Part shown: positions 1 through 11,766 of the stretch, one piece after another | Position numbering within the stretch: position 1 is the first letter of the stretch | How the letters are laid out: each line of letters opens with the position of its first letter | Notes under the pieces: model-generated | The model's database searches: none | Told to the model about the DNA's origin: nothing | The model's input: the letters and a program-made list of their open reading frames with translations, nothing else | Translations under genes and position numbers: made by a program | Source of the DNA: Istiophorus platypterus | Taxonomy: Eukaryota > Chordata > Actinopteri > Istiophoriformes > Istiophoridae | Direction of reading: 5' to 3' | NCBI GenBank assembly: GCA_016859345.1 | Contig: CM029134.1 | Location: 27,964,060 to 28,028,059 of the forward strand | Length of the DNA: 64,000 bases

Positions 1-1017
1 ACAGTTATTTGTCCGGCTTGTCCACTTCAAACTCATTCACATCCCAAAGTAAAGAAATTAAAAACATTAGTCAGTGAATCCTTGGAATGAGGCTACATAC
101 GTACAAGACAGGGAAAAAAAGCAGCTTGAAGTTACATCATTCATTTCTCTCAGTGACTTGTCAGGTACAGTAAGTAAGGCAACAGGGCTCAATATCTGTC
201 ACCTGTTATTTCCTCATGTCAGTTCATATTATTTCAACTGATTATCAAAAGTTGTTTTCAAGCAAAATATATATATTTTTAATAGAATAAGCATTCATAG
301 TACAAAATAGGACAAATGAAATCAAAATCTTTACCATTATTCAGAATGTGAACACTTTACGTAGAACTTAGGGTTTTTCTGGTCAAACAGAAAGCCAGAT
401 GTTTCCCATCATGCCTAGGTCTGGTCTTGCCGTCAGTGGAGAACATTTGTGGCACCTGACTCTAAAAAGTGCTGCTGCCTTGATCTCATGGGGTTATTGT
501 TGCTGAGGTCAGCATGACATCACAGTAAATCAGGATTAGGTTGAACATCTAACCTCGATCACTGCTGTAGGCCAGGCTAAAATTAAACAAGACAAATTGT
601 AGTGTGCAGCAGAGTCTATGTATGCTAGTTCTGACATACAAAAAAAAGAAACAGCAATGTTTCTTCAATTCGCACTTAAATGAATAAATATTATTTTTAT
701 TGTCTTCAAACCATATGAATGATATCCACAAATAGTCACTGTATATGTAGTCATTACCAAAGCAAGTAGTCATTACAAGTTTTTAGTGCTAAGTGGTTCT
801 GTGTCATGTCCTCATATCGTAAGTTATTTTTTGTAGGAATCATTGCTGTTTTGAGTCCACATTTGTCACATTTTTAATAGTGCCAATTTCTTGTTATACA
901 TACTTTGTTTTTAATTGTTTAAAATAAGTACTTGTAAATCTGATAAGTATTTAATAATTAAAAAGAAGGGAAAATTACTATTCTTAGCAATTTAAAAACA
1001 ATGTAAAAATTACTTAC
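1..1017. other. Presumed intron 1 of the FGF gene; no exon seen
   Basis: This AT-rich stretch follows the donor of the FGF exon on the minus strand. I looked for the second FGF exon, which should encode a segment around GVVS...F.AM, and did not find it. The remaining exons therefore probably lie beyond the left edge. No other gene is supported here. Confidence 0.5.
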
Positions 1018-1303
1018 TGTATCTGTTTTCATTATGCATGCCTTTGATACTCCCGTTTGGTAAGACCTGAATATGGAAGCCGATACCCACATTACAGTAG
1101 AGCCTTCTCAGTCTCTTTATCCCCAACAGGTAGTCTCCATCTCTAGCTGCCACCTCCCTTTTGTCCCAGGAGCTGGTGCTGTCCCGAACCAGTGACACGG
1201 CACTCTGTGCAATCTGTCTGTTACTGCTGATGACTGGGAGAGGAGCAAAGGAGCTGCACAGGAGGATCCCAAGCAGTAGGCTCTTGGACCTTGACGATGG
1301 CAT
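1018..1303 (-). CDS. Fibroblast growth factor, FGF4/FGF6 subfamily, first coding exon (partial gene)
   Basis: A secreted growth factor that would bind FGF receptors and heparan sulfate at the cell surface. The exon encodes 95 residues plus one base. A basic-then-hydrophobic start (MPSSRSKSLLLGILLCSS) looks like a signal peptide. A variable linker follows, and then the beta-trefoil core begins with YLLGIKRLRRLYCNVGIGFH. That block is typical of FGF4 and FGF6 and unlike FGF5, which reads SLYCRVGIGFH there. The exon ends after NENRY plus the first base of a Ser codon, at a donor reading gtaagta, which is where the first exon of this subfamily normally ends. I chose the ATG at 1303 because it opens the signal peptide directly. 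In-frame ATGs at 1348 and 1339 would add up to 15 residues. Exons 2 and 3 are outside the window. I lean to fgf6 over fgf4 but cannot settle it. Confidence 0.85.
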
Positions 1304-1753
1304 CCTCTGCTCACCAATCTCGAGGTAGACAACTATCATGTATTTCAAAGCCCAGTTAAATGTTCACTTAGTATCAACAAAAATGGTCGTAAAATCTTTC
1401 CAGCAAGTCTCTCAGAGAAAAACCATGAGGAAAGCGTCTCAACATCTACACTCTTTAGAAACCCAGAGAAAAGTTTCAGTATGCATATTTAGACATCTCT
1501 AAACACTGAACCCGTTAGGTGTCCAATTTGCCAGTAATTTGTCTCCTGTTTCCCAATTTTTTTTTCTACTCAGGTAGCTCCTACAAACAGACAACAGACT
1601 TATATGTGCCTCATATTACATCACACACCACCTGCTGTCTTGTTTGTCTGTGAGTCACAGATGCTGTAGAAGCACACAAACTTAGAAATAGATAAAACAC
1701 ATAGTGACAGAAAACAAAGAGGAACATGCAAGTACATAGAAACATACAGTAAT

Positions 1754-1754
1754 A

Positions 1755-1802
<48 letters not shown>

Positions 1803-1810
1803 GAAAGAAA
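1754..1810. repeat. (GAAA)n microsatellite
   Basis: About twelve tandem GAAA units with one GAGAAA interruption near the right end. Confidence 0.95.
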
Positions 1811-2029
1811 TTTGATAGGGAAATTTGATTTAAAATGGCCTCTTCAGAAATTTTCTCTATATCCCCTAGTTAGACGTCACATCAACCTCATCTGCAACTA
1901 CAGTGTTCTAGTGAGCTTTTATTTGAAAAGCAATTTTGCTATCATTTTAAAAATGAATTGAGCTCTTCTGTGGTCAAGTAAGGGTGATATTACTCTCTTC
2001 CAAGTCTAAAACAAGCTGGAACCTGAGGA

Positions 2030-2260
2030 TTGTATCCTATATTTTGGTTTGTCCAGTTACTTCTGAGCTCCTGAAAATGAGGGACTATGTATAAAAATGG
2101 CTGTAATTCCTAAATGGTTAATGAGACATTTTTGTTAAAAGCCTTGAATTAAAGCTGTGACTCGACATTTCATTCACATGGTGATTTGTTTGTTTCAAAT
2201 CCATTCTATGTTTGGATTAATTTCAAATTGGTTTTTGGAGACATATGTACCTAATCCTCT
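2030..2260 (+). mobile_element. Tc1-like element, 3' end fragment
   Basis: The run from 'gagctcctgaaaatgaggga' through the 'ctgtaattcctaaatggtta' and 'gaattaaagctgtga' blocks recurs, diverged, at 48085-48230 and 60550-60620. Both of those lie inside Tc1-like elements with recognisable ends. This copy is only the 3' untranslated tail. Confidence 0.7.
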
Positions 2261-4129
2261 ATTTTCTGTAGAAAAATAAAATTTCCTCATTTTGTGTTTG
2301 CTGGTACTTGTAAATATGTTTGTCATTAGCTCTATTAAATTATCTATCTTTTTTTGGCTATTATGAGAGGTTTTGGATACAAAAGTACACAGCTTAATAA
2401 TTGCCCTTATTTTTGCCCTATCTAGATTTGGTATGATTTTGGACAGGAGGTATGAGAACCAGGAGAATAAAAATGTAGAGTTTTATATTCAAATTTTAGT
2501 TGGATCATTGTACAAAAAAAAATTTACGTGTAATGTTTTGGTTTTTTCAAAACAACAGTTTTTTGAATGTTTTTTTAAATGTTATTAGGCTAATATACAA
2601 ACCTAGGCAACAGGTTCTGCCAGTGTCTCTCAGCTGTTTCATTTTAGGAAGTCTGCCATCAACCCTTTCTCCTTTGGCACCGCTGGCATTTCTCAATAGG
2701 ATGTCAGACAGGCATGCAGCTGGTATGTGTCTCTGATAATTTGATGACTTTTGCTGGGTAACTTTAGAGGGGATTGGTCAAAAGACACAAAAAGTTTCAA
2801 AAAGCTTGAAAGCAAGTACATGGTAAAAATTAAAAAGTCATATAAATATTCAAGACTTTTCTAGTCTTTTGATTTAACACAGTATTGACTAGGCTTACAA
2901 AATTAAGGAGATACAGGTAGAGCATAGTGAAAAAAAGTAGAGAACAGCAGCACATAATAGAAAAAAAAGGGAAGGCACAGAGAAATCCAGCTGTTCTATT
3001 CCTGAGGGCCAGTCATATGTTTTAGGGATGGTATCCATCTTCTCCCTTTGTTTCAATTAATTTTCTTTACAACCTTTGATTTGTTTAATCAGGAGTTTAC
3101 TTGCAAAAATCACACATCTGCCTTCAAGCATGAGCCCAATAAAACATAAAATAAAACTGTATGTAACCCTATCAGCACTAATACTGGCAGAAACAAACAG
3201 TACAAACATAGATTTCACATCAGTACATTATTCAAGACATCCACATACTACAAGTGGTTAAGTGGCTAAATAGTGACAAAACAAAATGGTTCCTAACACT
3301 AATAATTTAATTAGAATGGAGATACAAATATCTTTTGATTAATGATAATAAAGACACCATTGTGAATGTTAAGTATCTGTTATCTTGATAAAGGATGCTT
3401 GCACTATGGTCAAATAGAAGACATTGACAAAATATTTCACATTCTATAAAATAAAAATTTTGGGATTGAACGAAATTACATGAAATTTTTACTGAGTAAT
3501 AATATTTGGGCTACAGAATAGATTCCTAATTATTTTCATATTATTTCTGACATGATGAAAGGGAGAAATCTCTTGTTGCACTTTGATTGACGGTATCTGT
3601 TAAGAACAAGGGAGAGAGAAAAGCGAGAAGAAGAGAAGGAATACATTGATTATGTGTGTGAGTGTGGTGGGTCCCTAGTGTAGAGAAGTGTTAAGACCAT
3701 AATGATAATAATAAAAAAAAATGTCTTATTTTGTCTTTGAGGGAAGTAACAGTAAACTATTAATCAAAGATGATGGGATGAACTCTGTTTCACTTCCTGG
3801 AGGTTTTGCTTGTTCAATCCCATTTACCTTGTGTCCTTTTGACCCATGGGCTGATTATAAATCCCCCCATCGGCACAAGTTTTTTTTGATAAGATCCTTT
3901 ACTTATTTTTCTGTCCATGTGATGGGTTAATTGTGGGAAGGCAGGAAGGGGGACCTTTTTGGTCCATAAGGCTGAATGTCCTAATCTTTAACTCCTTAAT
4001 ATCTTACTGAAACCAGCCTATGTCTGCTACCTAACGATGAAATAACCACACGTTCTTTTGTCACCCCTACATTTAATTCATATTTTAATACATTCAGACC
4101 TAATTTGTTACTTGTTATATTCAGTTTCA

Positions 4130-4380
4130 GTCAGTGAAATGTTTGCATGAGCTCACATTAGCTGGGGTCTGTTCCAGAGGGCAGGATTTTATCAAACTTT
4201 AAATCTGACCCTGAATTCTCTGCTGACTAACCCTGACATGGAATATTGGAATTATCAGTCGCAGATCCGCTGATCAGAGCCAGCCCGATCAGAGTACATT
4301 CACTCTGGGTTAAGCGCAGTTCTGTGGCAAGAAGCCATCATCAATGTAGCAATTTACAATTGCAACAGTTGACACAGCTT
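4130..4380. mobile_element. MITE-like dispersed repeat (uncertain class)
   Basis: The segment with 'tgaccctgaattctctgctg' and 'ctgggttaagcgcagttctg' resembles short non-autonomous DNA transposons common in fish, of the same general kind as the segment at 15190-15430. I could not define terminal inverted repeats or a target duplication, so class and limits are guesses. Confidence 0.35.
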
Positions 4381-5181
4381 TATAATTGAAAAAAAAAAAA
4401 TTAAAGCAGAGAATCAAGTGGAGCTGCAAATATTAACATGTGAAAAACAGCAGCAGCAGTGAAAGAGCCTGAGCCATAGAAATAAGTCATTAAGTTAACA
4501 CCAGTAAATTTTATTCAGCACAGGTCACTAATTTATTATTCATTATACTATACTACATTATACAATTTCCTTAATGATGATAAAGAACTAGAATCCTACT
4601 GTTTGTTGGATTTTGTGTTTAAATGTATTTATTCAACTTTAACCTGATGGGGACAGAGTATATAACAGAGAAGACATAAGTTTATATATAAACCTATGAT
4701 TGTAACCTACAGACTGACCCAGTAATAGCCTAATTATTTTGGTGATCTGCAGGTAAAAAAGTGTTGAAGTTGAAACTGAGTGTACATTTCTTGACATCTA
4801 TATTTACATTTAAAAAATCTTGCTCAACAGCATATTTTATCCAGTATATATTTTGTTATATCACAAAATGTATTAAATTTTAACAAAGGAACTGAAAAGT
4901 TGTTGAAAAAAAACCCTCACTAACAATTTGTTAAACCTTAGTCTTTTCAGTGGTGAAAAGACGCCATTCTCACTCAGAAATATTCACATCATCATCACCT
5001 TCCCTTTGTCTATACCATGGCCTTAGTGAAAGTTTTTCTTTGGTTTGTTGATTTCTGAGTTTCTTTGTATTCTTTTGACAAGTTTTTAAAGGTTCATTTT
5101 TGTATTTATATTGTTTCCACTAGGGTGCAACTTGCTGCATCCCCTGGTTGATCACTGCAACTTTCCCTTAGCCTCCATATA

Positions 5182-5231
5182 GAAGAATGGATTATTCATC
5201 AAGGTGGAAGAATGGATTATTCTTCAAGGTG
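5182..5231. repeat. 25-bp tandem duplication
   Basis: The unit beginning 'gaagaatggattattc' and ending 'tcaaggt' occurs twice in tandem, with a change of one base (cat versus ctt) between copies. Confidence 0.85.
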
Positions 5232-6689
5232 AGATTTGAAAATAAATGGAACCCACCTTCACTTTTGGACTAACAGAACCGAGGATGGTACTACCACAAA
5301 AAGAGTGGATCTGAACAGATAACTTTATAGCCACTCAACAGAGTCTTTCCTCTGCCAATTCGTAGCCCCCCCCCTTTCTGACTGTCTCTCTCCTCTGCTC
5401 CAAGAAAAAAAAAAAAAGGAAAAAAAAATTCATTAACTTTTCTTATTGCTTGATTATGTCCACCTTTATTTTCCACCTAAATCCAAGATTCCCTACCATT
5501 TATAGCTATATTCTGCAATTAGTATGTCCAATGCACTTATGTAAGATCTCCTTAATCATTAGAGATAAGCCTGTGATGTGTGGTTTCATTGTGATCACCT
5601 GGGCATCAGGATGCCAGATAGTAAAGTTATTCAGTAACAAATACAGTTATCTAGGAAATTGTCTAAAAGTAAGACAAAATGGCATGTAACATCTGGCTTG
5701 TACTGTAAAACATGCCCAAAGATGGTGTGAACTTTGACACACCCCCTTCGAAGATTGTCCTGACACTCCGGGAGTGGGAGTGTGTCCAGGGACTGGTCAG
5801 TTGACTCTTGAATCTTAATTTATCACTGCTTTTACCAGCTGCTTGCAGTGGTGTCATAATTTCCCTGCCAAATCTATATTCTATATTAATCTATTATTTA
5901 ACTGTAGTGTCATTGTATGTGTAGTTAATAAATGTTTTACACTAAATATTTTACATGCCAATATAATATGCCAATAACAAGTGGAAATAAAACAATGTGC
6001 TTCATTATCTGCCCAAAATATAAAGCAACAGGCTACATAAAGGTAAGAAATGATGAAATCAAGAAATGTTTTTCACTTACCTTATTGTGATAATTGTTTT
6101 GATGCTACTTATGTGTTAGATTTTACAGTATATCAACAAAACTCTACTAACTCCTCATTAAGTTGTAACATGACAGTAGCAAAAATAGGAAATTACCTGG
6201 TGATGATACATGTATTTAAATCAAAATTCAAAACATTTTTTAGCAGAAACAGGCAGTAACAATTGTGTAAGCAAACTGCAGAGGGAAGTCTTTCCAAAGT
6301 TGACAGGTGGCAGGAATCAGGAGTAATAATCACTAACAGTTACTACGTCTACCATCTTACTCTAGTGCATGAATGAATTCAGTGAGTCCAAAGCTCCCAA
6401 GCATACCTTAGTATTCAGGCTGTACTTCAGCATTTATCAGAAGTACTGAGGGCAGCAAGTCTTTGCAAGAGCTTGATTGCAGTTGAGTAGGTTTTTTTGC
6501 TTGTTTTACCACAGGAACTAGCTAACTAATCAGGATTTGCAGACAACATCACTGCTACTCCTACCCTTTTAACATACCTAGTGAAGACTGTCTGCTGTTC
6601 TCATGCAATATCAGAGTGGTTACTAATCTCTTGGGAGACAACTGTAGTTTATTAATTTTTTGATTTTGAATGTTCATTTACTGCCCACA

Positions 6690-7125
6690 AAGTATTTTAT
6701 AGTCAGCAAATTATTGAGAACTTTGATCCTCTCTTTATTACTGAAACATGCTTAGATACAAATAATCTCCTCATACTGCAGGGGCATCTTCTTCTCAATA
6801 ATAACTTTCTCCACATTGCAAGGAAAACAAAACAAAGTGGGAGCGGGGGTGGGGGGGGACAGCCATTTTAATCTGATTCCTTACAGTGTCTTCAGGTCTC
6901 ACTGAGAGAATGTTAGACCTTTGAATATATTGCGATCATTTACAGTGTGACATGTTCATCCTGCTTATGATAATGTACTGACCATCCCAAAACAACTATG
7001 ATTTAACAAGTGATTTTGCAGATCTGCTATCAAATATCTGTCCTGACTACACCAAAGTAATTATATCTGGTGATTTCAACATTCACATTGATAAGTCTGT
7101 TTTAAAGAGCTCTTAAGGCCAATTT
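6690..7125 (+). mobile_element. Non-LTR retrotransposon relic, endonuclease part
   Basis: Broken plus-strand frames give FDPLFITETCLDTNN near 6720 and VIISGDFNIHID near 7055. Both are hallmark motifs of the apurinic endonuclease domain of LINEs (the TETW-like and GDFN motifs). Stops and frameshifts interrupt it, so it is dead. The continuation lies at 7540-8620, beyond an inserted Harbinger fragment. Confidence 0.75.
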
Positions 7126-7540
7126 AAGCTTCTGCTTTAAACCTTCAACGTGCCTACAGCGTAGCCATCACAATGGGCCTGAGGATTTTTTAATTCTGTG
7201 TTGGTGTCACTCTGCAATTACATCGCCAAAGCAATAGATTGCCACTTAGTTGAATTTCTTTGTCGCTGTTTTCCATGAGTTTGTTGGCGCACTTTGAAAA
7301 ATGGCAACAACAACTGAGCGGATCTTGATGGAGTTGCCGTTGATGGATGTTGAACAGCAGTTAGTTTTCCTGGAATTACTGCAATGCAAGAATGAGAAGC
7401 CATCTGAGAAGATGGTCTGTATGATGGCGACAAAGAAGGAGAAGCTGGTGCATGTCAGGCTGTGGTGTAGGTTCAGCGGCTAAACTGTAGATATGCCATA
7501 GGTTTAAGCCAGAGGCATAAATTGGCTTTTACAGTCAATT
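7126..7540 (+). mobile_element. PIF/Harbinger fragment nested in a LINE
   Basis: The short plus frame starting near 7301 carries MELPLMDVEQQLVFLELLQ. That matches the segment at about 32415-32480 (DVEQQL, then a LLQ-type block), which leads into a longer Harbinger transposase relic. This copy holds only the N-terminal part, and it interrupts the LINE relic on both sides, so it inserted later. Confidence 0.6.
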
Positions 7541-8620
7541 GGCTCAACCCTACATTTTATGGCCTATACTTGACCTAGTCATTTCCATTGGTATTTATAT
7601 CAGAATAAGTGCTGTCAATGATGTTGCACTGTCAGACAGTTATTGTGTTTTTTTTAATGTGCCTCAACTGCTCAACGAGCTATCACCAGTAGTCCTGTCA
7701 AGATATGGTATTTCTCCAAAACATCACTGAAGGCTTTTCAGTCTCAGTTTCTTATCACAAAGTCCTCCTCATTGACTTTATCTGAGAGCAGCTTTGAAAT
7801 GAAATGGCTGAACTCTTTAATTCTCTTCTGTTAGATACTGTGAATAATGCTACATCGCTAAGATCTAAAAAAATTTCCAGCAAATTTAAAGTCCTAATGA
7901 ACAAGTGCCAAGATCATAAAGCAGCTCAAAGGAGAAGCTGACAGGGTGTAGAGAGGGAACTACGACAGTACCTTGAAACAGGCCAGAAAAGAATTCCCCT
8001 AAGCTCTCATCTAAACTCTAAAAAATGATCAATAACACCTTTTCTTAACCACTGATAAACTCATTAGTACCTCTCCTGTTTTTTCCTCTGACGCCCCGTC
8101 AACTTCCAAATGCAATGAATCTGCATTATTTTTCAATGACAAAATTCTTAATATCAGACACAATATCTCAATTTCTAATTTTAATGCTTGCCTAGACAAA
8201 CCGATAGCATTGCGTGTTGACTGTCTCACGCATTTCTCCAGTGATCTCACTGATTGTATAAACTGATTTAAGTCTTCTGCCAGCCCACTTGATCAACTCA
8301 GAGTGTTCTTTTTAAGATATATTTTTACCTTTTTAACAGCTGACATTTTGTCTTTAATTAACTGTTCTTTCCAGACCGGTATCTTTCTCCATTGCATGAA
8401 AACTGCTGCTAATTAGACCACTTCTAAAAAAGAATAACCTGGACCTGAATTCATTTAGCTCGACTTCTTGAGTGTAATAATCTAGAAGATTGTATATCGG
8501 CAACTGAATTGTTTTTTTACAGCCGATAATATTTGTGATAACTTCCAGTCTGGCTTCCGCATGTCTCAAAGCACATAAACTGCCTGTTTAAAAGTTACTA
8601 ATGACATGAGGATTCAACAG
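7541..8620 (+). mobile_element. Non-LTR retrotransposon relic, continuation up to the reverse transcriptase
   Basis: After the Harbinger fragment, degraded coding sequence resumes. It covers the end of the endonuclease region and a linker, then the motif DNFQSGFR near 8545, which is the reverse-transcriptase block written as 'FQSGFR' in CR1/L2-type elements. Many stops are present and the element is cut off soon after this motif. Confidence 0.65.
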
Positions 8621-11225
8621 TTACAACAAAAAAACACCAGCTCCAAAACTCTGAGACCTAAGAACTCAACACAGCGGCTCAATGGAGACTGCTGAAAAGG
8701 CTAAGGAACTGGGTGGGCCTGGGAGCATTCTCCATTGGCCTAATCCTACCTACATGATCAAAATTGTATCATCGAGTCCAACAAATATGATCTAGTGTTT
8801 TTGCCAGCACTAATGCTTGGATGTTCAGGTTATCTGTGAAGCAGGCATGTCATTAAAAAAAAGTAAAATCTTTTGACAAAAAAGGCAGGAGCAAAAAATA
8901 CAACTATTTATAAATGTGCGGTTAATCATTTTTTTATTTTTAGAAGATAAAAGGTCTTATATACCATACCATACAGATACACAGAACAGGGAAAAATATA
9001 TAGATATAGATATAGATATAGATATTGATATTGATATAGATATAGATAAGAAAGACATAATTAAATGGTAGCGCTGAAGATGTTTGAGATCTAATTTTAA
9101 TACCAAGGAGAAATAATTTGGAATATAAAAGAAATGTAAAATATAATCATTTCAATGGAACACAGTGTTTACTTTAGAAAATGTTTACTTCTATGCTAGT
9201 TCTACTGCTGGTTGGTAGCATATGAATATCCTAAGCAATGTGTCTGTGTAGACACATTGCAAACAACAATGTGATTCATACCAACAAATGCTGCCCTTTC
9301 TAGTCTGCATATACTGGCAAATAATACAGCAGCAGTGGAGGGCTGATATCTTGTGACATGTGGTGCGTCAGTGCACTGCTCATGTAGGGCTCAGTAGGGG
9401 AAGGAGAGACAAAGGCAATAACAGATAATGTGTGTACACATGTAAAGGACTAGTCAGCCCACTGGGAGAAAACCTCATGGTAGTTGTGACGTGGGTAACC
9501 ATTTACCAACGTTTGCTGTGACATCAAACCTCAACAGCACTTTCCCCCAAGCTATTTAGGTGAAATTATGACACTGACAGTCTTTGAAAAAACATTTAAT
9601 CTGGGTTCATGGATGAAATGCCAAAAAGCACGGCTTTCCTTGGAATACATTAATAGATTTTCTCATTCTCTCCCTCTGTTCTTTCCGTCTAAACAAGGTT
9701 GTAAAACAGTAACCTTTATCAAAAGTGGCAGGTGAGCCCCTGTGTCTCACCATTACATAAGCCTGGATGCCCACATGTACAGGCCAGATGGTAGTGCATA
9801 CATTTTTACATTATGTTTCAGAAATTTCAACTCAGTTTAGACTGATTCAGGAAGATGCATTTCTGAAAAAAAAAAAACAAACTTGAGACGTACAGACAAA
9901 AAGAAACATACACAAGGCAGTATGGTCAGAGGAGGGGGTAATGAAGAGTTTCAAAATGAGGACCCCAAATGGTAAAATCCTGTGGTAAATGGGACAGGCT
10001 GACAGTGCTTTACAGCTGACACCATACCAAAAGCAGAATGCAGAAAAGTACCCTTAACCTTAGAGCAAATCATCAGTCTACAGAAGATTTACATCATACA
10101 TGACAAGTCTTCAGTACTGTGTCAAACTGCAGATAAGGAAGTTAAAAAAACAGCCATACAAACTGAGAAAAACATCTGACATGAAAAATATTCAAAGAGA
10201 GAGTCGATTATTCAGCTGCTAAACAGCAATAAATGCTTTTTATCTTAATTATCATTGTATCAAATTATCTGTAAGACAGTGGGGCTTGTTGAAACCATTT
10301 GGTTTTCTCAATATCCAGTGAGTAAGTGTGGTCCATTTTACTGAGAAACATTATTTACCGATCAACTTTTGCATCACTTGTAGATCCCAAGGGCAGAGCA
10401 ACTAACGTAAGTAGCACTCAGTGGTGTCTTGGTATCTGACACAGAGCACATGGTGCAGAGATGAGAGAAGAGGGACACACAGGAGAGAGGTTCATTCAAA
10501 TCTTAATTTAGACGGGCAGTTTTATTGAGATCATGGTCTTTTTTCAAGAGATACCTGTGTACAAATATAAGCATTTACAGTTGTAATACGGACAAACATA
10601 GAAAATTCACACACAAAATTTATGCTAGTTTCACATTAAGAAAAGCAATTAAAGGTGGAACTGCAAATACTTGAGTACTATAGTCTTTTAAAACACAACT
10701 TGTTCAATTTGTATGGAACATAGTATCTGAAATCAGTTCTTCCAGGCTCAGGCTGAACAGGCTGATGGTAAAATATCCTTAACCTCATATGGGAAGAAGG
10801 AACATTACTTGAGCAAGATGGGCTTGGGTCGCCTTCCACACTGTTCAATAATCTATCAAATGGACACTCACAATCAACTGAGTCTGATGTGGAAGATTTA
10901 ATGTGCACACGCAAAACAGCATACAATAAACCAAGCTTTTCACAAGGAGCAAGTGAAAAAACCCTCTGAATCTACTAATGGTGTCCCCATCCTTGAGTGT
11001 TCTTTACATGAGAATTGGGCACTCTCCGCCCCCAACTCCATATACGGTCTCAGACACTATTATGTTTTACAATGGCATGTATAACAAAAAATAAAATCTA
11101 TAATTTCAAACACAAATTATTACAATACTTATGAAATGTGATTAAGTGATCATTACTGAGTGGATGTGAATTAAATCATTCCTACATTTCCCCTCTTTAT
11201 AAATCACAGTCTCATACTGACTATA
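8621..11225. other. Intergenic, no gene supported
   Basis: AT-rich. It contains a hexanucleotide repeat (8997-9049) and a perfect 11-bp hairpin at 9236-9261 (gcaatgtgtct, 4-base loop, inverse). An open minus frame at 10678-10926 (82 codons) has no recognisable family. It might be the downstream exon or 3' UTR of the candidate transmembrane exon at 11226-11413, but no acceptor gives a matching phase. Confidence 0.5.
8997..9049. repeat. (TATAGA)n / (TATTGA) microsatellite
   Basis: About eight hexamer units, two of them carrying the same A-to-T change (gatatt) in the middle of the tract. Confidence 0.9.
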
Positions 11226-11413
11226 CTACCTGTTGCCATTAAGTCCATCAAGCCAGACAGCAAGCAACCAGCTAATGGCTACTATGATCACCAAGATGAT
11301 GACTATCACACTGATGGAAGTAACAGTAATGAACAAAGCTTGGAAAACATCCTCTCCCTGTTTTGCAGGGAGTAGGTGAAGGCCACCTTGTGATCCTGTC
11401 CCTTCAAAGTATC
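11226..11413 (-). CDS. Candidate last exon of a single-pass membrane protein (unrecognised)
   Basis: On the minus strand an acceptor (gatcatttaag) at 11414 opens a frame of about 61 codons to a TAG at 11226. After a polar stretch containing PAKQGEDVFQAL comes a run of about 28 strongly hydrophobic residues (ITVTSISVIVIILVIIVA...). It ends in a short tail, LAVWLDGLNGNR. This looks like a stop-transfer helix with a small cytoplasmic tail. The exon would start in phase 1, so an upstream coding exon is needed and I did not find one. The frame could instead end at a donor reading gtagta just before the stop. A second frame in the same stretch also stays open for about 37 codons. Treat this as a lead, not a gene. 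Confidence 0.3.
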
Positions 11414-11726
11414 CTTAAATGATCAACAAATGCAGCTTTCTAAATATTTGGTGAGGTCTGCTACAATCAAAGCACTGACAAACAATTATAATTAAACTGT
11501 GTAGGGAATAAGATCAACTAGGAACATAATTTCCTATTACCTCACAATGTAAGAATTACATTTTTTTTTCTTTTTTGCTAACATAGTGGTCAACAATCTG
11601 ACATTAAGTAAACTGGATGAAAATCTTAATAAACAAAGGTAAAATTTTTAAGGGATGAGGCAAGTTGCATTAGTATTAAAGATACATAATCATAGCATAA
11701 CATACAGATGGACACAGATATATATT

Positions 11727-11766
11727 GCAGATGTAGTGATCTACTGGCAGATGTAGTGATCTACTG
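11727..11766. repeat. Perfect 20-bp tandem duplication
   Basis: The 20-mer gcagatgtagtgatctactg occurs twice with no spacer and no mismatch. Confidence 0.95.

Larger units (their letters stand above)
1304..6689. other. Intergenic, no gene seen
   Basis: AT-rich DNA upstream of the FGF exon. It holds a GAAA microsatellite, the 3' tail of a Tc1-like element, a MITE-like segment and a short tandem duplication, all listed separately. The open frames here are short, lack family motifs and lack convincing splice sites. The first part presumably carries the FGF 5' UTR and promoter, but I cannot place them. Confidence 0.6.

Noticed and set aside
1..87. Open frame on the plus strand from the first base, and an opposing frame ending near base 10 on the minus strand
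   Set aside because: Both are short and cut by the edge, with no family motif or clear splice site.
549..773. 74-codon minus frame downstream of the FGF exon
   Set aside because: No FGF exon 2 motif; aromatic-rich, repeat-like composition typical of chance frames in AT-rich DNA.
10678..10926. 82-codon minus frame possibly following the transmembrane exon
   Set aside because: No acceptor gives the phase needed to join it to the exon at 11226-11413, and no family is recognised.
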